DNA of 64,000 nucleotides from Acrasis kona (Eukaryota; Heterolobosea; Eutetramitea; Acrasida; Acrasidae). The DNA is taken from contig JAOPGA020001346.1 in NCBI GenBank assembly GCA_026419775.2, positions 1-64,000 of the forward strand. Reading direction: 5' to 3'. Positions within the stretch are counted from its first letter, which is position 1. The number at the start of each line of letters is the position of its first letter. Under the pieces are notes generated by a model. It saw nothing but the letters and a program-made list of their open reading frames with translations. It did no database searches and had not been told where the DNA came from. This document shows, piece by piece, positions 50,090 through 58,785 of the stretch. The position numbers and the translations under genes were made by a program.

Positions 50090-51079
50090 TCATTCTATTA
50101 TTATTTTTGGACCTGTGTTGTCAACTTCATCCAACTTTTGTAATATTTTCTGTGCAATTTCAAGGAAGGGTACAACACAAACATTGTTTGGATCAACCAT
50201 AACAGGAGGCGTTCCCTTGTCGGAATTCTCCCTTATCATTGCGTTGAGAGGAATTTCACCAAGGAAGTCAAGTTCCATTTCTTTTGCAGTTTCCCTTGCG
50301 CCGCCATGACCAAATATATGTGAAGTGTTACCACAGTTTGTACAAATATGATAGCTCATATTTTCTACTACGCCAAGAACATCAATACCAACCTTTCTAA
50401 ACATGTTTGTGCCTCGACGGGCATCAATTAATGCAATATCTTGTGGTGTTGAAACAACTACTGCACCACTAACGGAGACATTTTGTGCCGTGGATAATTG
50501 CACGTCACCAGTACCTGGTGGGAAGTCCATCACGAGAATGTCTAATTCTCCCCATTCCACTTGCCTTAATAACTGATCCAGGGCACCCATTACCAAGGGT
50601 CCCCTCCAAATTGTTGGTGCATCCTCTTCTATCAGATTACCCATTGATAACACTTTTACGCCATAATTTGATTTTGGGATCATTTTATTGGTTTCATCAT
50701 TTACTTCAGGACGACCGGGAACGTTCATCATACGATGTATTGACGGTCCATAAATGTCCGCGTCAAGTATTCCGACACTCTTGTTCATTTTTGAAAATGC
50801 CAGAGCGAGGTTGGTGGCAACTGTAGATTTACCAACACCACCTTTTCCACTCGCAACAACTACAACATGTTTGATGCCTGGAAGTGGCTTTTGCTTTGGT
50901 AACTTGGATCCATGTTGTGCCTGAAACGGAAAAGGTTTTTTTTCGGCATGTGTTTCTTCTTTCGGTACGTCGCGTGATTTTGGAGGATCTTGAACTTCTG
51001 GTTCTTTTTTTCTTCCCCAGAAGAAATCTCTTTTGACACAAACACTGACTAAATTTGCTCTTCTAATATGTTTGAACAT
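50090..51079 (-). CDS. NUBPL: mitochondrial Fe-S assembly P-loop ATPase (NUBPL/Ind1, Mrp family)
   Basis: Delivers iron-sulfur clusters, in other eukaryotes to respiratory complex I. Single exon, 329 residues. The N-terminus is basic (FKHIRRANLVSVCVKR), suggesting a mitochondrial presequence. The deviant Walker A is VVASGKGGVGKSTVATNLA, followed by GILDADIYGPSIH, DFPPGTGDVQLS and the cluster-binding pair in YHICTNCG. The C-terminal part is of normal length. Its start is 29 bp from the divergent Nudix gene. Confidence 0.95.
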   Translation of the reverse strand: MFKHIRRANLVSVCVKRDFFWGRKKEPEVQDPPKSRDVPKEETHAEKKPFPFQAQHGSKLPKQKPLPGIKHVVVVASGKGGVGKSTVATNLALAFSKMNKSVGILDADIYGPSIHRMMNVPGRPEVNDETNKMIPKSNYGVKVLSMGNLIEEDAPTIWRGPLVMGALDQLLRQVEWGELDILVMDFPPGTGDVQLSTAQNVSVSGAVVVSTPQDIALIDARRGTNMFRKVGIDVLGVVENMSYHICTNCGNTSHIFGHGGARETAKEMELDFLGEIPLNAMIRENSDKGTPPVMVDPNNVCVVPFLEIAQKILQKLDEVDNTGPKIIIE

Positions 51080-51108
51080 CCTTGGTTGATTGTTACAAAT
51101 AAATTATC

Positions 51109-51864
51109 ATGTCGGACACAAACCACCAGAAAGTACAGAGTATTTCTTCTCCTGATAAATCGACACTCAAGGCGCACAATGTTAGAAGAATCAAAAACAA
51201 AAACAAACCACCTTGCTATCTACACACAATAAATAAATGCAGAAAACAGGGCGAGGGCTGCAAAAATGGTGAGCATATTGATGGTCCGTTCGACATTAAT
51301 AAGTGGTACAAAAGTGGTGGAATTTTAGCGTACACTTACATTGACAACGATGCTCAGTTGCTAGTAGGAAAAGAAGAAGGCGACGAATGGACCACATTTG
51401 GTGGTAAAAGAGAACCATGTGACGAAACTTCAATAGATACTTGTGTTAGAGAATTTTGTGAAGAAAGCGTTGCTGCTTATGTCCCTGAAGATATTAGCAC
51501 AGAAAACATGACACCAAAACAGCAACTAGTTGAATCAATCGCCTACATTAAAAACATTGTCAATAAACAGGTTGCAGAAAATCCAGAAAAGATGATTTAC
51601 ATACCAAGTGGGAAGTTTCATCTTTTAATTATAGAGCTGCCCTTCGTAAAAGTTGATAAATTTGATTTGATGAGAAAGAAAAATTTCAACTCTGAGCACA
51701 AAATCACTGGTACAGAGAAGACTGAATTTGATTGGATATCTGCGCGTGGATTTGCTAAACATTTTCGTACAAATAGACTCGCAAATGAATGGAATGGTAA
51801 AACATATACAAGTTTTACGAAACAACTAATAATGAACGCTAATAAATTCTTTAAATTTATTTAA
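51109..51864 (+). CDS. Nudix hydrolase with an N-terminal CCCH-like zinc finger
   Basis: Single exon, 251 residues. Residues about 32-60 (CYLHTINKCRKQGEGCKNGEH) look like a CCCH zinc finger with slightly wide spacing, as in RNA-binding proteins. The Nudix box GGKREPCDETSIDTCVREF followed by CEES fits Gx5Ex7REUxEExGU except at the last positions (about 102-124). Nudix enzymes cleave nucleoside diphosphates linked to another group. The pairing hints at RNA metabolism, such as cap or diphosphate removal, but the substrate is not known. Start codons of this and the Fe-S gene are 29 bp apart. Confidence 0.82.
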   Translation: MSDTNHQKVQSISSPDKSTLKAHNVRRIKNKNKPPCYLHTINKCRKQGEGCKNGEHIDGPFDINKWYKSGGILAYTYIDNDAQLLVGKEEGDEWTTFGGKREPCDETSIDTCVREFCEESVAAYVPEDISTENMTPKQQLVESIAYIKNIVNKQVAENPEKMIYIPSGKFHLLIIELPFVKVDKFDLMRKKNFNSEHKITGTEKTEFDWISARGFAKHFRTNRLANEWNGKTYTSFTKQLIMNANKFFKFI

Positions 51865-52052
51865 GTAAACTCTTGTCTTTTTTTTAATACAGATATATAT
51901 TTTATTTCGAATCACCCCAGGTACTTGGGGATTTAATTTGGTATGAGTTTGTTAGAGCCGACTAGCCCTTTTTTTGTGGCTTTTGATTGTTTTGACGGGA
52001 GGTTGATTGACGTTTGGTCAAATACAAAGTCACATTTTAAAAAAGAACGATA

Positions 52053-52829
52053 ATGCCGAAAGTATCAGAGCTTAGGGCAAGGTACGACCAGAATGAAGTT
52101 ACACGTGCAAGAAGTATTTCTGTTATACAGAGACCTGTGTCATCATGGAAGAATGTTGATGACGACTTATCACCCTCTTCACCACCAACGGGATCCCCAC
52201 AGGATTTGCCACCATTGAATCAAAAGGGACCAACTCTTCAAGAGAGAATAAGGAACTTTATGTTTGCTGCGAACTCTCCGAGGGGAACTAAATTCGACCT
52301 GCCAGCTGTTGAGGAGGCTCACGGCATAACCATTAGTACAATGCAAGCACAACACAGAAAAGATGTAAATACTTTAAGATCATCTGTTGACGAGAAAGAC
52401 GCAGAGTTGGAGAAGCTTAGAGAAGAAATCTTGAAGCACGACGAGGAGAAACTTCGACTTTCGGCAATGATGCAAAATGTACAGACTGAGCTTGAAGCGT
52501 CGAAGCAATTTACACATGAGATCTTAACAGATAGGGATAGACTTCAAAAGATGGTCGATCGCATGTTATTGCAAATGGAGGACATGGATAAACAGCACAA
52601 AAAGAAGGCGGACAAACAAAAAAAGCAGATCCGTGCGTTGGAGAAGGAATTAGAACAAGAGAAGAATACCGTCTCAGAGTTGTCGAAAAACAACCAACCG
52701 AAAGCCATGAATTTAGACTTTGATTGCAGTGATGTAACAGCCACTGCAAACAACCTTCACAATATGCTGCTTTCCTTCAATAATAATTCCAAAGAATTGA
52801 TGGAAGCATTGGAAAATCTAGCATTGTAA
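52053..52829 (+). CDS. hypothetical coiled-coil protein
   Basis: Single exon, 258 residues, not recognised. A Ser/Pro-rich N-terminal region (about 25-62) precedes coiled coil from about 95 to 215 (LRSSVDEKDAELEKLREEIL, QIRALEKELEQEKNTVSEL). A short helical C-terminus follows (NLHNMLLSFNNNSKELMEAL). Similar proteins act as scaffolds on cytoskeleton or membranes, but no specific link can be made. Confidence 0.7.
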   Translation: MPKVSELRARYDQNEVTRARSISVIQRPVSSWKNVDDDLSPSSPPTGSPQDLPPLNQKGPTLQERIRNFMFAANSPRGTKFDLPAVEEAHGITISTMQAQHRKDVNTLRSSVDEKDAELEKLREEILKHDEEKLRLSAMMQNVQTELEASKQFTHEILTDRDRLQKMVDRMLLQMEDMDKQHKKKADKQKKQIRALEKELEQEKNTVSELSKNNQPKAMNLDFDCSDVTATANNLHNMLLSFNNNSKELMEALENLAL

Positions 52830-52955
52830 CTTTTAAATTGTACTTTTATGTTTTTGTTTGTACATGATGTGTTTTCTTGATTACTTTTTTCTAATGTTGC
52901 AACATTTTGAGTTAAATAAAAGAGCAGAAAACAAGAACAGTCAATTCAATAAAAC

Positions 52956-53525
52956 TTAATCTGCTTCACTTTTTAATAAAAAAGGATCGTTACTATATTT
53001 CTCGTATTCAGGGTCGTCTAAAGTTTCCCTTCCAGTCTTCACATCATTGTGCATAGTATCCTTTAGTTCCTGAATAGAAGAAAAGCTCAAGTAAGGTCTT
53101 GTGAAACCAACAATTACCAAACGCAGTTCAGATCCGTAGAAATCCTCCGGAAACTCATGTAACAGGTAAGGTTCCTGATGTGAGAGTTGACACATGCTCT
53201 TCAACTTACAATTGTCTTTGTCTTATTTTTAAATTGTGGATTGTCCCCTATTCCCAAGACTGTCTTGTATATTGGTCCACCATCGACATTGGCATATCCT
53301 ATATACACACCCATCTCCATACCTTGTAGTTCTTCTTTATAATCATCTGCAGGTAAGTTGGCGGTGGGCATGCCAAGTAGTTTACTTCCACGCCCGTAAC
53401 CTTTTATGACTTGTCCAACTATACGAACGGGACTTGCAAGGGGGAAAGAGTTTCTAATCTCTTTGTATGTTAATTCACGTTCATGTGGTTTTCTTACTTC
53501 TTGTCAAGTCCACCTGTACACGCAT
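52956..53525 (-). CDS. RFK: riboflavin kinase
   Basis: Makes FMN from riboflavin and ATP. Three exons (53525-53498, 53460-53210, 53174-52956) with introns of 37 and 35 nt give 165 residues, the normal size of eukaryotic RFK. Motifs are VIKGYGRGSKLLGMPTANLP (with the PTAN metal/ATP site), EMGVYIGYANV, NKTKTI, and PYLLHEFPEDFYGSELRLV with the catalytic Glu, then GFTRPYLSF. The bacterial FAD-synthetase half is absent, as in animals and fungi. Confidence 0.95.
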
Positions 53526-53560
53526 CTTGAGAAGCAAGTTGTCTCTTTCTATTACAATTA

Positions 53561-54652
53561 ATGTCATTCATATCATCCCAATACCAGTCTCAGTCCGAAG
53601 GAGCAAATGCATTCAGCAGACCAAGCTTTTTTGAGATTGTAGCACAAGATCGGATGATGCCGGGGCTAAAGCTAGCCTCGCGTTATGCTTTAAATGTGTT
53701 CGCTCAAAGAAACTTCGGAGCCCTCAGAGCCCTAAAATATCACGATGAGATTTTTTTGATTATACAACTAATAGTGGAGAGACATTTTCTTCATGTGTAC
53801 GACGCTACATTTTCGGAACACTTATATGGACTTGAGAGAACTTCACGGCAAAAGACGCAAAGTCGATTAACACCCAAACAAAGGCGAATAAGTCTTTTGT
53901 TGATGATACTTATACCATACCTTAAAAACAAATTGGACTCTCTTTACACAAAATGGTCGACTTCACCTCCTACGCCCACAACTAGAACAGGCACATATCA
54001 GAAAATAATTAAAAACATTTATACAAAAATATGGCCGTATTGCAGTGCAACATACGAAGGAGCTAACTTCTTTTACATTCTATGGTACCTACTAAAGGAT
54101 GCACCTTACTCATCTCCGTTACTTCATGCACAAAAACTCGTCTTGTCAAGAGTTTCCGCCGAAACAGCAATTTTGAGGAGAAGAGAAGTACTTGTCGAGA
54201 GGCTAAGGACATTATATACCTTAAGGACTGGATCATCATCCACCATCATGAGAGTCATTGGTTCATTTGTTGCAGGATTGTTCAGCGCAGGATATATTCT
54301 ATCAGATTATTCGACCCATCTACTTTTGCTTGGTGCATTCTCGTTCAAGTTCTTGGAATGGTGGTACAGCAGTGAAAACTATTTAAATAAAAACGCAGTT
54401 GCTGTTCGTATACCTCCACCTCCAAAGGCTCCCAAACAAGGCAGCAATCCAGGTAGCATCGAACTTCCATTAGATGTCGAACAATGTCCTCTGTGTAGAA
54501 ACCCACGTGTTAACCCGACGCTTTTGTCTGTATCTGGATATGTATTTTGTTATTCTTGCATTCATGAACATGTCTCAAAGTATCATACATGTCCACGGAC
54601 ATCACTACCAGTCACTTTGGATCATTTAAGAAGAATTTTTGAGCAATCATAA
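53561..54652 (+). CDS. PEX12: peroxin-12 (peroxisomal RING ubiquitin ligase subunit)
   Basis: Part of the PEX2/PEX10/PEX12 complex that recycles the import receptor PEX5 at the peroxisome membrane. Single exon, 363 residues. The N-terminal Pex2/Pex12 domain (about 20-270) starts RPSFFEIVAQDRMMPGLKLA and includes hydrophobic segments near 225-265 (GSFVAGLFSAGYILSDY). The C-terminal incomplete RING is CPLCRNPRVNPTLL, YVFCYSCIHEHV, HTCPRTSLPV, with fewer metal ligands than a full RING, as usual for PEX12. The convergent FKBP gene ends 4 bp away. Confidence 0.94.
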   Translation: MSFISSQYQSQSEGANAFSRPSFFEIVAQDRMMPGLKLASRYALNVFAQRNFGALRALKYHDEIFLIIQLIVERHFLHVYDATFSEHLYGLERTSRQKTQSRLTPKQRRISLLLMILIPYLKNKLDSLYTKWSTSPPTPTTRTGTYQKIIKNIYTKIWPYCSATYEGANFFYILWYLLKDAPYSSPLLHAQKLVLSRVSAETAILRRREVLVERLRTLYTLRTGSSSTIMRVIGSFVAGLFSAGYILSDYSTHLLLLGAFSFKFLEWWYSSENYLNKNAVAVRIPPPPKAPKQGSNPGSIELPLDVEQCPLCRNPRVNPTLLSVSGYVFCYSCIHEHVSKYHTCPRTSLPVTLDHLRRIFEQS

Positions 54653-54656
54653 AAGT

Positions 54657-55853
54657 TTATTTAAACATGTTTGAGTAAAGTTTCTTTTCCTTGTTTCTCT
54701 CTTCTGTCGCATTCTTCTTGACAGTCGTTAAAAGTTTTTGTACAGCCGCATTGTTTGGTTCAATCTCTAACGCTCTTGTTAAATCCTTCTTTGCAGCCTC
54801 GTAATCCTTTCCTTCGTTGCTGGCTTGACCTCTTCTGAATAGTGCTTTTACATTGTTCTGGTCGATCTTGAGCACCTCGTCACAACTTTTTATGGCTTCG
54901 GTGTAGTTCTTTTGATTATTGTAAACGGCAGCAAGATTCAAATGACCCAACAACTTGTACTCCTTCTTTTCTTGTTCGGACTCCAATCTATCGGCAAGAT
55001 CAATTACAGTGTTGTAACGCCTGGATGCAGCAGTATACTTTTGTTCCTTGAATTTTTGGTTACCTTCGTCTTTGACGGCCTTCACAGCATCAAGTACGGA
55101 CTTGCCATCGTCCAAGTCGTTGGCTGGACTTCTCTTGAGAGATGTACATTCTGCGGTGAACTCTAGGAAATTAGATTGAAGAGAACGAGTGGCAGCATTC
55201 AAGCCGACACTGTTTGGACTAGACTGATCCTCACAATTTTTTAATGCAAAATTTGTTTTCTTGACCTTGAATCTTGCCTTTTCATTTAAAGTAAGATTTT
55301 GTGCCACAATCTCAAGAGCGCTAATGACCTCACCATCACCAACTGTAAATGTAGAAGAGTGTGATTTGCCATCTACCTCATACTTAATTTCAACCAAGTC
55401 ACCTGTATCTGCTGTTTCTGCATCACCTTCTGGTTTACTGATGGACTTTTTTTTGATTGATTTGTCACCACCCTCACTAATGTCTTCTTCGTCCTCAAAA
55501 TCAAGCAACTCAACCTCAAATATGAGAGTGGAATTGACTGGAATACTTCCTTGGCCTCTTGATCCGTATCCATACTCTGGCTTAATGGTCAAGACGCACT
55601 TTTCATTGCGAAGCATAGTGGCGACACCAATATCCCATCCCTTGATCACTTGTCCTTGCCCTAGTTTGAAAGAAAAAGGATCATCGCGATCGCGCGAAGA
55701 GTCGAATTTGGTTCCGTTAACAAGGGTTCCAACATAGTGGACGCTGACCTCGCTTCCCTTTGGTGGCTTGTCTGTACCTTCACCCTGTACTAATATCTTC
55801 TTTGTTACACCGCCATCTTGGGTTAGGTTAATGATATCTTCTTGTGTTGACAT
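54657..55853 (-). CDS. FKBP-type prolyl isomerase with TPR repeats
   Basis: Single exon, 398 residues, like FKBP52/FKBP62-type co-chaperones. The first FKBP domain (about 25-118) keeps the active-site residues: [56 protein letters not shown] second, degenerate FKBP-like domain lies at about 150-250. Three TPR repeats follow (about 265-385: [37 protein letters not shown]), a fold that usually binds the Hsp90 C-terminus. An acidic linker with KKKSISK lies between the FKBP domains. Confidence 0.93.
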   Translation of the reverse strand: MSTQEDIINLTQDGGVTKKILVQGEGTDKPPKGSEVSVHYVGTLVNGTKFDSSRDRDDPFSFKLGQGQVIKGWDIGVATMLRNEKCVLTIKPEYGYGSRGQGSIPVNSTLIFEVELLDFEDEEDISEGGDKSIKKKSISKPEGDAETADTGDLVEIKYEVDGKSHSSTFTVGDGEVISALEIVAQNLTLNEKARFKVKKTNFALKNCEDQSSPNSVGLNAATRSLQSNFLEFTAECTSLKRSPANDLDDGKSVLDAVKAVKDEGNQKFKEQKYTAASRRYNTVIDLADRLESEQEKKEYKLLGHLNLAAVYNNQKNYTEAIKSCDEVLKIDQNNVKALFRRGQASNEGKDYEAAKKDLTRALEIEPNNAAVQKLLTTVKKNATEERNKEKKLYSNMFK

Positions 55854-55944
55854 GTTTTGTTTCTTTAGGAATCTGTTAAAGTTACAATATTTTGAGTTCC
55901 GAAAGTAATTCCGTAAAAGAGGTTGTTTATTACAACTTTACATA

Positions 55945-56417
55945 TTAATGTTGAAGAGGGCAGCCATTAGCATCAGTCATTGTGTCTGACATAATGAGAC
56001 ATACATCGATTAGCCAAAGAACAAATTGGGACGCAGCGCACATAACACCTGTCAACCCAAACAAATACCATGTTCTAACAAGTCCAGAATGTAGTTTTTT
56101 AGGATCTACAATAAACCCATAAAAAGTACGAACAATGGTTAATATTACAACAACACCCGCAAGAAGCATTTTGAGCAAACCAGTTAAAATGTATCCTAAA
56201 TATAAACGATCGACTCCAAACCCTCCAAATACTATGGATAATATTGACGCTGTGAGATAATTTCTTTGTTGATTTACGCAGTGCGACAAAATTGGTTTTG
56301 GAGCCCAAGGCATTTCTGTCTCCTCTACGTCTTGGGTAATAGAAATACCAATTATTGTGAGGACTATTAAGAGCCTCTAAATAATTAGTTACATCGGGTT
56401 CAACACCTTACCAACAT
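55945..56417 (-). CDS. TM2-domain membrane protein with signal peptide
   Basis: Two exons (56417-56412 and 56376-55945) with a 35 nt intron give 145 residues. The first coding exon is only ATG TTG. The joined N-terminus (MLRLLIVLTIIGISIT) is a good signal peptide, and the TM2 domain follows with SIVFGGFGVDRLYLGYILTG, a DR[FL] motif and two helices, then a third hydrophobic helix. TM2D proteins of animals and protists are of unknown biochemical function, linked to Notch-type or phagocytic pathways in animals. The short first exon is inferred from frame and GT-AG fit. Confidence 0.8.
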
Positions 56418-56815
56418 TGTCTTGTCTTCTTTAAATTTAGTTTACTGTTACAATTTTTTGCATGAAAATCTATATTCATGTTCCAGATATGTTGTTCAAT
56501 TGGTCGATCACTTAGTGAACAGAAAATGAGGGAATCGGTACAATCTGCTGGTCAAAAAGTAGGTCAGAGTGATTTTTGCTTCTACTAGTCGACGATTGTG
56601 CTCGGGATCAGGGAACTTATACAATCTCCTGTTGTCAAATCACAAGTTTTGTTGGCGCTAACATAGAGATCAATAATCTCAGCCTCGGCCTTGGCAAGAG
56701 TAGTGGTAGTGTGCGAAATTATAATCTCATTAATAAGACTTGCAGGGTGGATGAGAATATTGAAGAACAAGTAAACTACAAACAAAAATCAATTTATGGC
56801 CGACACCGGCTTATT
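56418..56815. other. intergenic with an unassigned open frame
   Basis: About 400 bp. On the minus strand 56585-56785 is open and coding-like (SLINEIIISHTTTTLAKAEA, then ANKTCDLTTGDC) but has no ATG in frame. It could be a relic or an exon I cannot place. Nothing else is supported. Confidence 0.35.
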
Positions 56816-57763
56816 CTAACCAGCAATTACATTGTTATCGAAAGCAGTACTCAATCTAGCGCCAAATGACTTCTCTTTCTCTTCAGTCTTGAATGTCAAC
56901 TTGACCTTGCCTTCTTCGGTGACGATATTCTCATGTCTTGCGATGTGATCACTCACTACTTGCTCACTAACATTCTGTCTATTCTCTCTTTCTCTAATAC
57001 CGTTGAGTACGCTCTGTAGACATCTCTTCGAGAAGACGTAGTTGTTGAATACAATAACCTTGATAGTCATGTCCATTATCACGCTAATTCTTCCCTTAGT
57101 AAGGCATCCACCTTGCACTTTCTCCACACCAACGTTTCCTGCCATCATGATAATCATTCCTACGTTCTTCATAGCGTTGTTGAAGTTAACTGATTGGGAG
57201 ATTGGGTACATGGTAATCTTCTTTTGCTTAGTTAGCTGCACGTTGGATTGCTCTGCTTCGATGTTGTCGACTATGGCCTTTGAAGCAGCTGCTGCAACTT
57301 CATCAAAGTACTCTTGAGGGTCAAGGTTTGCGTCCACGTTGTCCATGCTACAGTTCTCAGAGAATGAATTGAAGATTTGAGTCTGAATGAACCTCTCCAA
57401 GTTGTTCTTCATCTTTTGATACTTCTCGTCCATCTTGTTACCAACAAACTTTGACATAAGCCATGTATCTAGTTTCTCGTTTTTGACACTGGCAATGGCA
57501 CAACGGAAACCGGAGCATGCTTCAAACTGTTTGAGCCTTTCGACAACTTCTGGAGAATGATAGATGATATCTAAGACATCTGGAGCATTGGTGATGAAGG
57601 AGTCATTGTTGATGAGGTCAATGAGTGGGAACTCGGTGAGTTCGAACTGGGTTGTGCCNTTGTTGTCAGTACCCTTCTCGAGCCTCTTCCTCAATTTCTT
57701 TCTGTAGCTGATAGCTTGTTCAATGAGGATTTGCTTCTTGATGGTACTGTACTTGGCTCCCAT
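56816..57763 (-). CDS. hypothetical protein with N-myristoylation motif
   Basis: Single exon, 315 residues, not recognised. It starts MGAKYSTIKKQ, a good N-myristoylation signal (Gly2, Ser/Thr6) followed by basic residues, so it is probably attached to the inner face of a membrane. The middle is helical (VVERLKQFEACSGFRCAIAS, KMKNNLERFIQTQIFNSF). A hydrophobic beta-strand region follows (NVGMIIMMAGNVGVEKVQGG). The codon at 57658-57660 contains an undetermined base, giving one unknown residue near position 35. It shares a roughly 275 bp promoter region with the divergent longin gene. Confidence 0.7.
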   Translation of the reverse strand: MGAKYSTIKKQILIEQAISYRKKLRKRLEKGTDNXGTTQFELTEFPLIDLINNDSFITNAPDVLDIIYHSPEVVERLKQFEACSGFRCAIASVKNEKLDTWLMSKFVGNKMDEKYQKMKNNLERFIQTQIFNSFSENCSMDNVDANLDPQEYFDEVAAAASKAIVDNIEAEQSNVQLTKQKKITMYPISQSVNFNNAMKNVGMIIMMAGNVGVEKVQGGCLTKGRISVIMDMTIKVIVFNNYVFSKRCLQSVLNGIRERENRQNVSEQVVSDHIARHENIVTEEGKVKLTFKTEEKEKSFGARLSTAFDNNVIAG

Positions 57764-58000
57764 TGTTTTGTGTTTGTTTTTGTTGAATTTTATGAATGGT
57801 CACTCTCTATTTATGTCTGATTTCTAACGTAACGTATCGTAGTTAATCCCAGACATACTGTAAATACCTCAATTCGTGGTGAGAAGTCCTTTTAACAAGG
57901 GGAATCTTTCCAAATTAAAGTATGATTTTCTAACTTTAGCTCAACGTTGAAAGAAGATTATCACATCAGACGGAATAGGAAGGTGTGGCCATCTGTTTTA

Positions 58001-58014
58001 ATCCTCCGGAGGAT
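58001..58014. promoter_or_regulatory. atcctccggaggat palindrome
   Basis: A perfect 14 bp palindrome 25 bp upstream of the longin gene start. It contains the CTCCG/CGGAG core also seen at 35013 and 38520-38561. Confidence 0.4.
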
Positions 58015-58038
58015 AACAAACTGTAAAACTTTCAAGTC

Positions 58039-58582
58039 ATGACAATCTTATATGCGAGTATCATCAACTATTCAGATAGCTCAGTCAAGGGACAATATCC
58101 ACCAAAGAACAACAATTTTGCTGAGTTCATAACCAAGAAGATTGTACCTCGTATCAATGGTCAAGAGCACAGTCGCTCATTCACTCTCTCAAAATATGAC
58201 TTTAACTACACGCTAAGTAAAGGTCTTCTTTACTTTTGCGTCTCAGAAAATGCCTCAAACAAGGTTTGCGCCGCAATGATTGAAGAACTACAGGCATTTT
58301 TCCTAAGACATCCCATCGGAGGGTATATTGAGACTGAGAAAGTGAACAAAATCTTAAAAGAAAAGATTCAATACTACAACGATAATACCAACGAGAAGGT
58401 TATTGCCATAATGAAGAACGGACAAAAGGAAAACGACGATTTTGATAACATGGGTAAGCAACTGACTATCGCTCAGGTATTAGTAACGCTTTATAGATAA
58501 GGCATTTTATGGAGAGAAACTAACATTTGATGGAAATTCCACGTACGTGATGAAGGAAGGCTCATGGTGTGTAATTGCATAA
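58039..58582 (+). CDS. longin-domain-like protein
   Basis: Two exons (58039-58453, 58497-58582) with a 43 nt intron give 166 residues. The N-terminus has the feel of a longin domain (MTILYASIINYSDSSVKG, YNYTLSKGLLYFCVSEN-type strand), as in VAMP7 and related trafficking proteins. Read without splicing it would end early and might be mistaken for a truncated R-SNARE. With the intron removed, no SNARE helix or membrane anchor follows, only KAFYGEKLTFDGNST and a short end. It may regulate trafficking as a stand-alone longin. Partner unknown. Confidence 0.6.
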
Positions 58583-58785
58583 GAATAAAAAAGTAGATGA
58601 ACTACAGTTTTGAAACCATAGTTGTTACTGTGATTGGCCACATTTTATATACAAGAAACTGAGTTGTAGAATTAAAGAGCATGTAGCACAATTTGTTTTC
58701 AATCACTGTAGTTATCGTGTCGTTAAAATTTATAATACATGTATGTAACTGCAATGAATCGATGCTTTCGAATAATTTCTTTTAT

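Noticed and set aside
56527-56690. Tiny plus-strand gene starting MRESVQSAGQK with a possible 30 nt intron
   Set aside because: The intron would be shorter than every other one here and the product has only about 30 residues; chance is enough to explain it.
57042-57317. Plus-strand hydrophobic ORF inside the myristoylation-motif gene
   Set aside because: Antisense shadow of a coding region; no independent support.
58039-58500. R-SNARE/VAMP7 identity for the longin gene
   Set aside because: The apparent SNARE-like end is intron sequence read through. After splicing there is no SNARE motif or membrane anchor.
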